From SHZI01 sp964384525 (lineage in GTDB: Bacteria; Pseudomonadota; Gammaproteobacteria; Steroidobacterales; GCA-2729495), in NCBI GenBank assembly GCA_964384525.1, contig CAYLKO010000006.1:1-64000 (forward strand): 64,000 nucleotides of DNA, read 5' to 3'. The translations under genes and the position numbers were made by a program. This document shows, one piece after another, positions 8,265-17,738 of this stretch (the first letter of the stretch is position 1; every line of letters begins with the position of its first letter). The notes below the pieces were generated by a model, which saw only the letters and a program-made list of their open reading frames with translations, did not search any database and had not been told where the DNA came from.

Positions 8265-10439
8265 ATGGACGTCACGCCCATTCTCGACCCGCTCAATGAT
8301 GCCCAGCGGGAGGCCGTGAGTGCGCCACAGGAGCCCATGCTCGTGGTTGCCGGCGCCGGCAGCGGCAAAACCCGGGTGCTGGTCCACCGCATCGCCTGGC
8401 TGATCCAGGTCGAGAACATTTCCCCGATGGGAATTCTCGCCGTCACCTTCACCAACAAGGCTGCGGCGGAAATGCGCGGCCGGATCCAGGATCTGCTGGA
8501 CATGCCGGTCAATCACCTGTGGATCGGCACGTTCCATGGGCTGGCCCATCGCCTGCTGCGCCGTCATGCCCGGGATGCGGGACTGCCCGAGAGCTTCCAG
8601 ATCCTGGATGCCGAAGACCAGCAGCGCCTGATCCGCCGACTGATGAAAAGCCTGGATCTGGACGAGTCCACCTGGGTGCCGCGCGAAGTCCAGTGGTTCA
8701 TCAATCACAACAAGGACGAGGGCCTGCGCCCTGCCGGACTGAAGGACGACGGGGATCCAACCCGCCGGCAACTGATCCACCTGTATCAGCTCTACCAGGA
8801 AACCTGTGACAAGGGCGGGCTGGTGGATTTTGCGGAACTGCTCCTGCGGGCCTTCGAGCTCTGGAAGAACAACCCGGAGATACTGGCGCAGTACAGGCGG
8901 CGCTTCCGGCACATCCTGGTGGATGAATTCCAGGACACCAACGCCATCCAGTATGCCTGGCTCAAGCTGCTCGCCGGCACCACCGGCGTGCCCTTCGTGG
9001 TCGGCGACGATGACCAGTCGATCTACCGCTGGCGTGGCGCCCGCACCGAACACCTGCGGCGTTTTCAGCGCGACTTCCCCGGGGCACACACCGTCAAGCT
9101 GGAGCAGAACTATCGCTCCACCAAAACCATACTCAGTGCAGCCAATGCCGTCATCGCGCACAACACCGGCCGCCTCGGCAAGGAATTGTGGACGGCCGGC
9201 AGCGAGGGGGCGCCGATCCGGCTGTACCGGGCCTACAACGAACGCGATGAAGCGGAGTTCGTCGTGGGGCGCATCCAGGACTGGGTGCGCCAGGGCAATG
9301 CGCGCAGCGAAGTCGCCGTGCTGTACCGTTCCAACGCCCAGTCGCGGGTCTTTGAAGAAGTCCTGCTGCGCGCCAACCAGCCCTACCGGGTGTATGGCGG
9401 CCTGCGGTTTTTCGAGCGGGCCGAGATCAAGGATGCGCTGGCCTATCTGCGGCTCCTGGCCAATCGCGACGACGATCCGTCTTTCGAGCGGGTGGTCAAT
9501 CTGCCGACCCGTGGCATCGGCGCACGATCGATCGATGCGGTTCGCGAATACGGCAAGGCCAACGGCCTGTCGATGTGGCGCGCCGCCATGGCGGTGGCCG
9601 CGGGAGATGCCGGCAGCCGGAGCGCCAAGGCCCTGCAGGTCTTCCTGCATCTGATCGAAACCCTGGATCGCGACACCCGGGGCCTTGCCCTGCACGAGCA
9701 GGTGGACCACATCATCCAACGCAGCGGCCTCATCGCGCATTACCGGAAGGAACCCCGCGACCGGGCCGAGGCCCGACTGGAGAACCTGGCCGAGCTCGTC
9801 AGCGCGGCGCGCGGCTACGACCCGGAAGAGAACACCGAGGATATGCCACCACTGGTGGCCTTCCTGGCCCACGCCGCCCTCGAGGCGGGCGACAACCAGG
9901 GCGATGCCTGGGACGACTGCGTGCAGCTGATGACGCTGCATTCGGCCAAGGGGCTCGAGTTTCCGGTGGTCTTCCTGACCGGCCTGGAAGATGGCCTGTT
10001 TCCCCACCGGCGTTCGCTGAGCGATGCCGAAGGCCTCGAGGAGGAGCGGCGTCTCTGTTATGTGGGCGCCACCCGGGCGATGAGCGAGCTTTACCTGAGT
10101 CATGCGGAACAACGCCGGCTGCACGGCACCGACAGCTTCGGCCAGCCGTCGCGCTTCATCAGCGAGATCCCGGCCGGACTGATCGAGGAGGTCCGGCCGC
10201 GCGTCAATGTTGCCCAGCCAAGCTACCGGCGCGGCAGCCTCGTGGAAGACACCGGCTTCGGCATGCGGCTAGGCCAGCGGGTGCGCCACGGCAAATTCGG
10301 CGAGGGCGTGGTGCTGTCCTGCGAAGGCGCCGGCGCCCATGCCCGCGTGCAGGTCAACTTCGAAGACGCCGGCGCCAAGTGGCTGGTGATGTCGTACGCC
10401 AATCTGGAAGTCATCCCCGGAGGGGAACGGGGCCGATGA
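8265..10439 (+). CDS. uvrD: DNA helicase II
   Basis: Superfamily 1A 3'-5' helicase for nucleotide excision and mismatch repair. The chosen ATG at 8265 gives 724 residues starting MDVTPILDPLNDAQREAV, aligned with the normal UvrD N-terminus (E. coli is about 720); an upstream GTG at 8202 would add 21 unsupported residues. Visible motifs are Q (LNDAQREAV), I/Walker A (GAGSGKT), Ia (TFTNKAAAEM), II (VDEFQDTN), III (GDDDQSIYRWRGA), IV (QNYRST), V (LMTLHSAKGLEFPVVF) and VI (EERRLCYVGATRA). A C-terminal Tudor-like segment (GQRVRHGKFGEGVVL) matches the UvrD/PcrA tail. It overlaps trkA by 4 bp. Confidence 0.95.
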   Translation: MDVTPILDPLNDAQREAVSAPQEPMLVVAGAGSGKTRVLVHRIAWLIQVENISPMGILAVTFTNKAAAEMRGRIQDLLDMPVNHLWIGTFHGLAHRLLRRHARDAGLPESFQILDAEDQQRLIRRLMKSLDLDESTWVPREVQWFINHNKDEGLRPAGLKDDGDPTRRQLIHLYQLYQETCDKGGLVDFAELLLRAFELWKNNPEILAQYRRRFRHILVDEFQDTNAIQYAWLKLLAGTTGVPFVVGDDDQSIYRWRGARTEHLRRFQRDFPGAHTVKLEQNYRSTKTILSAANAVIAHNTGRLGKELWTAGSEGAPIRLYRAYNERDEAEFVVGRIQDWVRQGNARSEVAVLYRSNAQSRVFEEVLLRANQPYRVYGGLRFFERAEIKDALAYLRLLANRDDDPSFERVVNLPTRGIGARSIDAVREYGKANGLSMWRAAMAVAAGDAGSRSAKALQVFLHLIETLDRDTRGLALHEQVDHIIQRSGLIAHYRKEPRDRAEARLENLAELVSAARGYDPEENTEDMPPLVAFLAHAALEAGDNQGDAWDDCVQLMTLHSAKGLEFPVVFLTGLEDGLFPHRRSLSDAEGLEEERRLCYVGATRAMSELYLSHAEQRRLHGTDSFGQPSRFISEIPAGLIEEVRPRVNVAQPSYRRGSLVEDTGFGMRLGQRVRHGKFGEGVVLSCEGAGAHARVQVNFEDAGAKWLVMSYANLEVIPGGERGR

Positions 10440-11797
10440 AAATCCTGCTGCTGGGTGCCGGTCAGGTGGGCTCGACGGCGGCCTATCAGCTCGCCCGTGA
10501 GGAATCCAACGAAGTCACGATCATCGACCTGAACCCCACCGTGCTGCGCGAGCTGCAGAACCGGCTGGACATACGCACCGTTCAGGGTCATGCCACCTCG
10601 CCGACAGCACTGGAGCGCGCCGGCGCCGCGGACGCCGACATCGTCATCGCCCTGACCAGCACCGACGAGGTCAACATGATCGCCTGTCAGGTGTGCTGGA
10701 AGCTGTTTCGCACGGAAACCAAGATCGCCCGCATCCGCTCCAGCGAATACATGAACACCCCGGGGCTGTTCGGGCCGGATGGCGTGCCGGTCGATCTGCG
10801 CATCAGCCCGGAAGAGCTGGTAACCCGGCATATCGAGCAGCTCATCAGCTACCCGGGCGCCTTCCAGGTGCTGGATTTCGCCAACGGCAAGGTCCAGCTC
10901 GTGGGCGCGCGGGCCCATCGCGATGGGCCGCTGGTGGGCCAGGAAATCCGCACGCTGCGCGATCACATTCCGGGCATCGAGGCCCGGATCGCCGCCATCT
11001 ATAGGGATGATGTGGACGTGCCGCCCGAGGGCAGCACCCGCATACTCGAGAATGACGAAGTGTTCTTCATCGCCGCCCAGCGGGACATCCCCGCGATGAT
11101 GCAGGAACTGCGGCAACGCGAGGATCCGGTGCGGCGGGTGTTCATCGCCGGTGGCGGCAATATCGGCCTGCGCCTTGCCCGATCGCTCGAGGGCAGCAAT
11201 CAGGTGAAACTCATCGAGCGCTCGCGCGACCGGGCCCGGATGATCTCCGAGCAGCTGGCCAACAGCATCGTGCTGACCGGCGACGCCGCCGACGAGGAAC
11301 TGCTGCTCGAGGAGAACATCGACAGCTCCGACGTCTTCGTGTCGCTGACCAATGCCGAGGAAGTGAATATCCTGTCGGCGATGCTCGCCAAGCGCCTGGG
11401 CTGCAAAAAAGCCATGGCGCTGATCAACCGTCCGGCCTATGCCGAGCTGGTCGAGGGCCCGCGGATCGACGTGGGCATCTCGCCGCCGCAAATCACGATC
11501 GGGGCGCTGCTGGCCTATGTACGCCAGTCCGGCATGGTCCGCATCCACACGCTGCGCCGTGGACGCGCCGAGGCGATCGAGGCCATCGCCAGCAGCCGCA
11601 GCGGCAAATCCCGGGTCGTGGGGCGCACCGTGGAGGGCGTGCCGCTGCCGAAAGGGGCCACCATCAGTGCGCTTGTCCGCAACGAAGAGGTACTCCAGGC
11701 GCACCACGACACGCTCATCGAGGACGGCGACCACCTGATCCTGTTCGTGGCCGATCGGCGGCAGATCCAGCAGGTCGAGCGCCTGTTCCGGGCCTGA
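10436..11797 (+). CDS. trkA: Trk system potassium uptake regulatory protein TrkA
   Basis: Cytoplasmic NAD(H)-binding gating subunit for TrkH-type K+ channels. The 453 residues contain two RCK repeats: the first begins MKILLLGAGQVGSTAA and the second RRVFIAGGGNIGLRLA, each a Rossmann GxGxxG, and each is followed by a TrkA-C domain. The length equals the usual two-repeat form. The start overlaps the uvrD stop (ATGA) and trkH follows after 27 bp, so the three genes are probably co-transcribed. Confidence 0.96.
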   Translation: MKILLLGAGQVGSTAAYQLAREESNEVTIIDLNPTVLRELQNRLDIRTVQGHATSPTALERAGAADADIVIALTSTDEVNMIACQVCWKLFRTETKIARIRSSEYMNTPGLFGPDGVPVDLRISPEELVTRHIEQLISYPGAFQVLDFANGKVQLVGARAHRDGPLVGQEIRTLRDHIPGIEARIAAIYRDDVDVPPEGSTRILENDEVFFIAAQRDIPAMMQELRQREDPVRRVFIAGGGNIGLRLARSLEGSNQVKLIERSRDRARMISEQLANSIVLTGDAADEELLLEENIDSSDVFVSLTNAEEVNILSAMLAKRLGCKKAMALINRPAYAELVEGPRIDVGISPPQITIGALLAYVRQSGMVRIHTLRRGRAEAIEAIASSRSGKSRVVGRTVEGVPLPKGATISALVRNEEVLQAHHDTLIEDGDHLILFVADRRQIQQVERLFRA

Positions 11798-11824
11798 GCT
11801 GCTGTTGCCGTAACCGCACGCGCC

Positions 11825-13276
11825 ATGCATCTGCGAGTTGTACAACGCATCCTTGGCGTGCTGCTGATGCTCTACAGCGCGACCATGCTGGTGCCGGTGG
11901 CCGTATCAGCCTGGTACCGGGACGGGCAGGCGGCGGCGTTCATCGGTTCCTTCGTGATCATTCTCGTGGTCGGCCTGGTGGTCTGGATTCCGGCACGGCG
12001 CGAACGCCGCGATCTGCGGGTCCGCGACGGCTTTCTGGTCGCGGCGGTGTTCTGGCTCGGGCTGGGCAGCTTCAGTGCCGTGCCGCTGCTCCTGTCGACC
12101 GTGCCGCAGCTGTCGGTGACGGATGCCTTTTTCGAGGCGGTGTCCGGACTGACAACCACGGGCGCGACGATCCTGATCGGCCTGGATACGCTGCCCCGCT
12201 CGATTCTTTACTACCGGGCGCAACTCCACTGGCTGGGCGGCATGGGCATCATCGTGCAGGCCGTGGCCAAACTGCCGATGCTGGGCGTGGGCGGCATGCA
12301 GTTGTACCGGGCCGAGACGCCGGGACCGATGAAGGAGAGCAAGCTCACCCCGCGGATCACCGAGACGGCCAAGGCACTCTGGCTGATCTACGTCGCCCTA
12401 TCGGCGCTTTGCGTGCTGGCCTACTGGCTCGCCGGCATGTCGCTGTTCGACGCGGTCTGCCATTCCTTCGCCACCCTCGCCACCGGTGGCTATTCGACGC
12501 ACGATGCGAGCCTTGCCTGGTTCCACAGTCCCACGATCGAAACGATCGCCACCGTGTTCATGTTTTTCGCCGGCGTGAATTTCTCGCTGCACTTCGTCGC
12601 CTGGCGCGGCAGGGATCTGCGCTCCTACTGGACCGATCCGGAATTCAAGGCCTACGGATTGATCGTGCTGCTCGTCACGGCCATCTGCAGCATCACCCTG
12701 ATCGCGGCGGGTCGATACCCGACCGCACTCGAGGCGGTGGGTCAATCAGCGTTTCATGTGATGTCGTTCATGACGACCACCGGATTCGCGACGACGGCGT
12801 TCGATCAATGGCCCGGAGCCCTGCCGCTGATCCTCATCCTGATCGGTTTCATCGGTGGCTGTGCCGGCTCCACGACCGGCGGCATGAAGGTGGTCCGATG
12901 GCTGCTGCTCTATAACCTGGGGGTTCGTGAAGTAAAGCGGCTGGTGCATCCCGCGGCGGAAATTCCGATACGCCTGGGCAACTCGGTGGTGCCACAGCGG
13001 GTGGTGGAGTCGGTGTGGGGCTTCTGCGTGGTGTACATCTTCCTGTTCGGCGTGATGCTGCTCGTGCTCATCGGCAGCGGCCTGGACCAGGTGACGGCAT
13101 TCTCGGCCCTGGCCACTTCAATCAACAACGTGGGTCCGGGCCTGGGTGACGTCGTTGCCAATTTCGCCAGCGTCAATCCGCTGGCAAAATGGGTGTGCAG
13201 CGTTGCCATGATCTTCGGGCGTCTCGAAGTATTCACGCTGCTCGTCCTCTTCTCCCCCGCCTTCTGGCGTTCCTGA
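11825..13276 (+). CDS. trkH: Trk system potassium uptake protein TrkH
   Basis: Polytopic K+-translocating subunit paired with TrkA. The 483 residues show repeated membrane-pore-membrane units; selectivity-loop signatures are visible at SGLTTTGATI, ATGGYSTHD, MTTTGFATT and ATSINNVGPGLG. The segment GFIGGCAGSTTGGMK (around residue 345) contains the intramembrane loop glycines typical of TrkH/KtrB. It is transcribed after trkA and ends at a strong palindromic repeat that also abuts the convergent oppF stop. Confidence 0.96.
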   Translation: MHLRVVQRILGVLLMLYSATMLVPVAVSAWYRDGQAAAFIGSFVIILVVGLVVWIPARRERRDLRVRDGFLVAAVFWLGLGSFSAVPLLLSTVPQLSVTDAFFEAVSGLTTTGATILIGLDTLPRSILYYRAQLHWLGGMGIIVQAVAKLPMLGVGGMQLYRAETPGPMKESKLTPRITETAKALWLIYVALSALCVLAYWLAGMSLFDAVCHSFATLATGGYSTHDASLAWFHSPTIETIATVFMFFAGVNFSLHFVAWRGRDLRSYWTDPEFKAYGLIVLLVTAICSITLIAAGRYPTALEAVGQSAFHVMSFMTTTGFATTAFDQWPGALPLILILIGFIGGCAGSTTGGMKVVRWLLLYNLGVREVKRLVHPAAEIPIRLGNSVVPQRVVESVWGFCVVYIFLFGVMLLVLIGSGLDQVTAFSALATSINNVGPGLGDVVANFASVNPLAKWVCSVAMIFGRLEVFTLLVLFSPAFWRS

Positions 13277-13286
13277 ACCCCCAATT

Positions 13287-13335
13287 CCCATACCTACCAA
13301 TTCCGGTACCGGATACCGGAATTGGTAGTTATGGG
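13287..13335. repeat. REP-like palindrome, copy 1 (trkH-oppF junction)
   Basis: A near-perfect inverted repeat: a 22-nt left arm (13287-13308) pairs with a right arm (13314-13335) with one mismatch around a CCGGA loop; the inner 15 bp (CTACCAATTCCGGTA / TACCGGAATTGGTAG) are perfect. The outer TACC and GGTAGTTAT and central CCGGTACCGGA are shared with the palindromes near 53.0 and 53.8 kb, defining a dispersed family. It fills the space between two convergent genes and overlaps the oppF stop codon, so it could also act as a bidirectional transcript terminator or stabiliser. Confidence 0.8.
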
Positions 13336-14327
13336 TAGAGGTGGCAGGCGACCGTCCGCGAGGCATCGCCGGGCGTCGGCGGCTTAAGCGGCGGCACGGT
13401 GTGCCGGCAGATCTCCATGACCCTGGGACAACGCGTGTGAAAGGCGCAGCCCGGTGGCGGGTTGCGCGGTGACGGGACATCGCCGTGGAGCACGAGGCGC
13501 GGCCGCCCCCGGCCATCGACCTGCGGCACCGCCGACAGCAGGGCGTCGGTATAGGGGTGCAGAGGCCGATCGAACAGCACCTGGGCCGGCGCCAGTTCCA
13601 CAAGCTTGCCCAGATACATGACCCCGACCTCATCGCTCACATGCTGAACGACGGCGAGATCATGGGAAATGAACAGAAAGGCGATGCCACGCTCGCGCTG
13701 CAGGCCGGCGATCAGGTTCAGCACCTGCGACTGCACCGAGACATCCAGCGCCGACACCGGTTCGTCCGCCACGATGAACTCGGGGTTGAGGGCCAGTGCG
13801 CGGGCAATGCCGACCCGCTGCCGCTGGCCACCGGAAAATTCGTGGGGATAGCGACTCGCCGTGGCCGGATTCAAGCCGACCACCTCGAGCAATTCGGCGA
13901 CCCGCGCCCGGCGTTCAACCGCCGTGCCGACCCGATGCACATCCAGCGGCTCCCGCACGGTCTGGGCCACGGTGCGCCGCGGGCTCAGCGAGCCGTACGG
14001 ATCCTGGAACACCGCCTGCATGCGCTGTCGCCAGGGCAGAAGCTCACGGCGCGACAGCTGACCGATCTCGGTGCCCGCGAAGCGGATCGACCCGCTGGTT
14101 GGCAGCTGCAGCCTGAGGATTGTCCGGCCCAGGGTCGACTTGCCGCAGCCCGATTCACCCACCAGGCCGAGCGTCCGGCCGGCGCCTATGGTGAGGCTGA
14201 CACCATCCACCGCCTTGATCTGCGCCACCACCCGACGCCAGATTCCGCCCCGCACCGGAAAGTATTTGCGGAGATCGGTGACTTCGATCAGGGGTGCCGC
14301 CGGCACGATGGGGTCGCCAGACATCAT
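13329..14327 (-). CDS. oppF: Oligopeptide ABC transporter ATP-binding protein, OppF/DppF type
   Basis: Cytoplasmic ATPase of a peptide importer. Walker A is GESGCGKST, the ABC signature LSGGQ-type motif is FSGGQRQRVGIARAL, Walker B is FIVADEPVSALD, and the H-loop is FISHDLAVV. The C-terminal oligopeptide/dipeptide extension carries the Cys cluster expected for an iron-sulfur or metal site (PPGCAFHTRCP). The start at 14327 (Met-Met-Ser-Gly) is preferred; 14372 is a possible longer start close to the divergent ppi gene. It is separated from the rest of its operon (oppABCD at 14900-19583) by a plus-strand cyclophilin gene, so it needs its own promoter or read-through. Confidence 0.93.
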   Translation of the reverse strand: MMSGDPIVPAAPLIEVTDLRKYFPVRGGIWRRVVAQIKAVDGVSLTIGAGRTLGLVGESGCGKSTLGRTILRLQLPTSGSIRFAGTEIGQLSRRELLPWRQRMQAVFQDPYGSLSPRRTVAQTVREPLDVHRVGTAVERRARVAELLEVVGLNPATASRYPHEFSGGQRQRVGIARALALNPEFIVADEPVSALDVSVQSQVLNLIAGLQRERGIAFLFISHDLAVVQHVSDEVGVMYLGKLVELAPAQVLFDRPLHPYTDALLSAVPQVDGRGRPRLVLHGDVPSPRNPPPGCAFHTRCPRVMEICRHTVPPLKPPTPGDASRTVACHLYP

Positions 14328-14402
14328 GTCGGGAGTATAGAGTGCGGACCCCATCCCGTTCAGGGATCCCATTCAGCTTGAGCCTGTTTCTGGAGAACCA
14401 TC

Positions 14403-14882
<480 letters not shown>

Positions 14883-14899
14883 ACCTGCTGCGGAAGCAG

Positions 14900-15886
14900 C
14901 TACGGCAGCGGGTAGTGGCAGGCGACGGCAGCCGTCTCGGCATGGCTGGCCGTCGCCTCCGGCAACAGCGCGGGCCGTTCCACCCGGCAGCGGTCCTGCA
15001 CGCGGGGGCAGCGATCGGCAAAGCGGCACCCGGCCGGCAGATGCAGCAGGTCCGGCACCCGGCCGGGGATCACCGGCAATTCTGCCAAGCGCTCGCGCCG
15101 GATGCGCGGGATGGAGGCCAGCAGTCCCGCGGTATAGGGATGCTGCGGCTTGCTGAAGAGTCGCTCCGTGGTGCCGGTTTCCACGATGCTGCCGCAGTAC
15201 ATGACGAGTGCGCGCCGGCAGGTTTCCGCCACCACGCCCAGATCATGGGTAATGAGGATCACCGCCATCTGCATGTCGGTCTGCAGCGCCCTGATCTCGT
15301 CGAGAACCTGGGCCTGCGTCGTCACATCCAGTGCCGTCGTGGGCTCATCGGCGATGAGGAGTCCCGGATTGCACGACAGCGCCATCGCGATCATGACCCG
15401 TTGGCGCATGCCACCGGACAACTGATGCGGATAGTCGTCCAGCCGGGTGGCGGGCGCCGGAATATTGACCCTGGCGAGCAGCCCCGCGGCCACTTCGCGT
15501 GCCTCGCGACGGCTCAACCCGCGATGCCGGCACAGCACGACGGCCATCTGGTTGCCGATCGTGAACACCGGGTTCAGGGCGGTCATGGGCTCCTGAAAGA
15601 TCATGGAAATATCACGACCCCGTACATCTTCCATGGCCCGCTTCGACAGCGGCACGAGATCCCGCCCCTGATACTCGATGCTGCCCGAGACAATCCGGCC
15701 GGGTGGCATCGGAATCAACCTGAGCAGGGACAGGCCGGTAACGGTCTTGCCACAGCCCGATTCACCCACCAGACCCAGCGTTTCATTGGCGCTCACCTCG
15801 AAGCTGACGTCGTCGACGGCGCGCACGGTGCCCTCTTCGGTGGCGAACTCGATGCTGAGGTTCCGAACCCGCAAGACGCTGTCCAT
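14900..15886 (-). CDS. oppD: Oligopeptide ABC transporter ATP-binding protein, OppD/DppD type
   Basis: Second ATPase of the peptide importer, 328 residues from ATG at 15886. Walker A is GESGCGKTV, signature LSGGMRQRVMIAMAL, Walker B LLIADEPTTALD and H-loop LITHDLGVV. The LSGGMRQR and PTTALDVTTQAQ forms mark the OppD/DppD subtype as opposed to OppF. The C-terminal peptide-transporter domain contains PAGCRFADRCPRVQDRC. Its start overlaps the oppC stop (ATGA), showing tight coupling with the permease genes. Confidence 0.94.
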   Translation of the reverse strand: MDSVLRVRNLSIEFATEEGTVRAVDDVSFEVSANETLGLVGESGCGKTVTGLSLLRLIPMPPGRIVSGSIEYQGRDLVPLSKRAMEDVRGRDISMIFQEPMTALNPVFTIGNQMAVVLCRHRGLSRREAREVAAGLLARVNIPAPATRLDDYPHQLSGGMRQRVMIAMALSCNPGLLIADEPTTALDVTTQAQVLDEIRALQTDMQMAVILITHDLGVVAETCRRALVMYCGSIVETGTTERLFSKPQHPYTAGLLASIPRIRRERLAELPVIPGRVPDLLHLPAGCRFADRCPRVQDRCRVERPALLPEATASHAETAAVACHYPLP

Positions 15887-16788
15887 CAACCCACCTTGCG
15901 CGGATCCAGCGCATCCTGAAGCGCGTCGGCGACCGCGTTGACGGCCATGACCAGTCCGAACATCAAAAGCGAAGCGGCCAGAAAGTTGTTGTAGAAGCCG
16001 GCCAGCACTTCCTTGGTGCTCTCGTCGATCATCAGGCCCCAGCTCATGCCATCCTTGATGCCGATGCCGAGGAAGCTCAGGATCACCTCGGCCTTGATGG
16101 CGCTGACAAACAGGATGGACGCCTGCACCAGCAGGATATGGCCGGTATTGGGCAGCAGATGGCGAAAGATGATCGTGGGATTCGGCACGCCGATGGAATG
16201 TGCCGCCAGCACGTACTCCATGTCGCGCAGCTTGATGACTTCGCCGCGAATGAGGCGTGCCGTGCCAACCCAGAAGGTGGAAATCATCGCAATGTGCATC
16301 GCCCACGGATTGTCGGCCAGGGCAAACGCAACCGCGGCGACAAACAGATAGAACGGAATCGCGTCCAGCACGCCCATGACCCAGAGCAGCAGTTCATCGA
16401 TCCAGCCGCCGCCAAAAAACCCGGCCACGGCGCCCATGACCGCGCCCAGCGCCGTGGCGACCACCGCCACGATCAACCCGACCTGAAAAGCCGTTGCCGT
16501 GCTGTAGATCGCCCGGGCATAAATGTCCTGACCAATGATGTTGGTCCCGAACCAATGCCGCATCGACATCGGCTCCCACTTGCCACCCACCAGATCGCCC
16601 CAACCAGTGCTCCAGAAACCCAGCCACACGCCCGCGGCAGCCACGAAATAGAGGCACACCACGCCCAGGGCAAACATGCCGCGCCGGTCGCGGGCAAATT
16701 TCCGGGCCGCCTTGCGCCAGAGCGACTCCCGCGACATCGGCCGGGTCACGGGCCGGGCATCGGCAATGGTTGATGCGGGGCTGCTCAT
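15886..16788 (-). CDS. oppC: Oligopeptide ABC transporter permease OppC
   Basis: 300-residue inner-membrane permease with an N-terminal OppC_N segment and about six helices. The coupling-helix (EAA-type) region is visible as LAAHSIGVPNPTIIFRHLLPN, and the C-terminal SFLGIGIKDGMSWGLMI and DALDPR are typical of the OppC/DppC family. GTNIIGQDIYARAIYST in the first periplasmic region is also diagnostic. It overlaps both neighbours by a few bases, so it is translated as part of a compact oppBCD unit. Confidence 0.94.
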   Translation of the reverse strand: MSSPASTIADARPVTRPMSRESLWRKAARKFARDRRGMFALGVVCLYFVAAAGVWLGFWSTGWGDLVGGKWEPMSMRHWFGTNIIGQDIYARAIYSTATAFQVGLIVAVVATALGAVMGAVAGFFGGGWIDELLLWVMGVLDAIPFYLFVAAVAFALADNPWAMHIAMISTFWVGTARLIRGEVIKLRDMEYVLAAHSIGVPNPTIIFRHLLPNTGHILLVQASILFVSAIKAEVILSFLGIGIKDGMSWGLMIDESTKEVLAGFYNNFLAASLLMFGLVMAVNAVADALQDALDPRKVG

Positions 16789-17735
16789 TTCAGGGTGACC
16801 CGGGGATCGACCAGCCGGTACAGGATGTCGTTCACGATCACGACCAGCACGAAGAGAATGGCGGTCAGCGTGACAACTGCCTTCAGCACGGGCTGGTCAC
16901 CCGTGACGATCGCTTCAAAGGTGGCCTTGCCTACACCGGGTATCCCGAAATAGGTCTCGATCAGCAGGGCGCCACCGATCGCCACCTGTGGAATGGAGAA
17001 CATGATGCGGGTGATGATCGGAATCAGGCAGTTCTTCAGGATGTTGCGGAAGAAGATCCGTGACTCCGGCAGGCCGAAGGCCCGCGCCGTGCGCACATGA
17101 TCCCGGGACATCTCCTCGACGATCACCGCCCGGTAGAACCGGGTTTCATAGCCCACGGCGACGAACATCGTGGCGAGGGTGGGCACTGCCACATAACTCA
17201 GGTAGTTGGTGAACGTGCTGGCGTTCCAGCCACGGACCGGAAAGAGATTCAGGCCGTCGCTGGAGCTGAGCAGGATCTGGAAGCTGATGATGACGATCAG
17301 AAAGCTGATGCTCATGCCGATCACCGCCATCGCCATGATCAGCTTGTCGGCCCAGCGTCCGCGCCAGTAGGCCGCGCCGAGCGCCAGCAGCAGGCCAACG
17401 ACGTGACCCAGGATGAACCCCGGCAGGATCAGGATCAGCGAAACCGGAACGGTCTTCGCGAGCAGCGTGCGCACCGGTTCACCGGTCGACGCAATACCGA
17501 AATCCAGCGTGAGGATCTGGCCGAGGAACTGCCAGTAGCGCTGGATGAAACCCTGGTCATAGCCCAGCTGGTGACGGACCTCCAGGATCTGTTGCGGTGT
17601 CGGATTCTTGCCCAGCAACTGATAAGTCATGTCCGGGCCGAAGTAGACCATCAGGGCAAAACTCACCAGCGTCACGCCCAGGATGAGCGGAATGCCGGCC
17701 ACCAGCTTGCGGACGGCGAATTGCAGGGTGTCCAT
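16785..17735 (-). CDS. oppB: Oligopeptide ABC transporter permease OppB
   Basis: 316-residue permease with about six transmembrane helices; it forms the translocation pathway with OppC. The EAA-type loop is at RTARAFGLPESRIFFRNILKN, and the C-terminal GIPGVGKATFEAI...VDPRVTLK matches OppB/DppB. The N-terminal domain GYDQGFIQRYWQFLGQILTLDFG is the OppB_N feature. It overlaps oppC by 4 bp and is separated from oppA by 3 bp. Confidence 0.94.
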   Translation of the reverse strand: MDTLQFAVRKLVAGIPLILGVTLVSFALMVYFGPDMTYQLLGKNPTPQQILEVRHQLGYDQGFIQRYWQFLGQILTLDFGIASTGEPVRTLLAKTVPVSLILILPGFILGHVVGLLLALGAAYWRGRWADKLIMAMAVIGMSISFLIVIISFQILLSSSDGLNLFPVRGWNASTFTNYLSYVAVPTLATMFVAVGYETRFYRAVIVEEMSRDHVRTARAFGLPESRIFFRNILKNCLIPIITRIMFSIPQVAIGGALLIETYFGIPGVGKATFEAIVTGDQPVLKAVVTLTAILFVLVVIVNDILYRLVDPRVTLK

Positions 17736-17738
17736 CGG

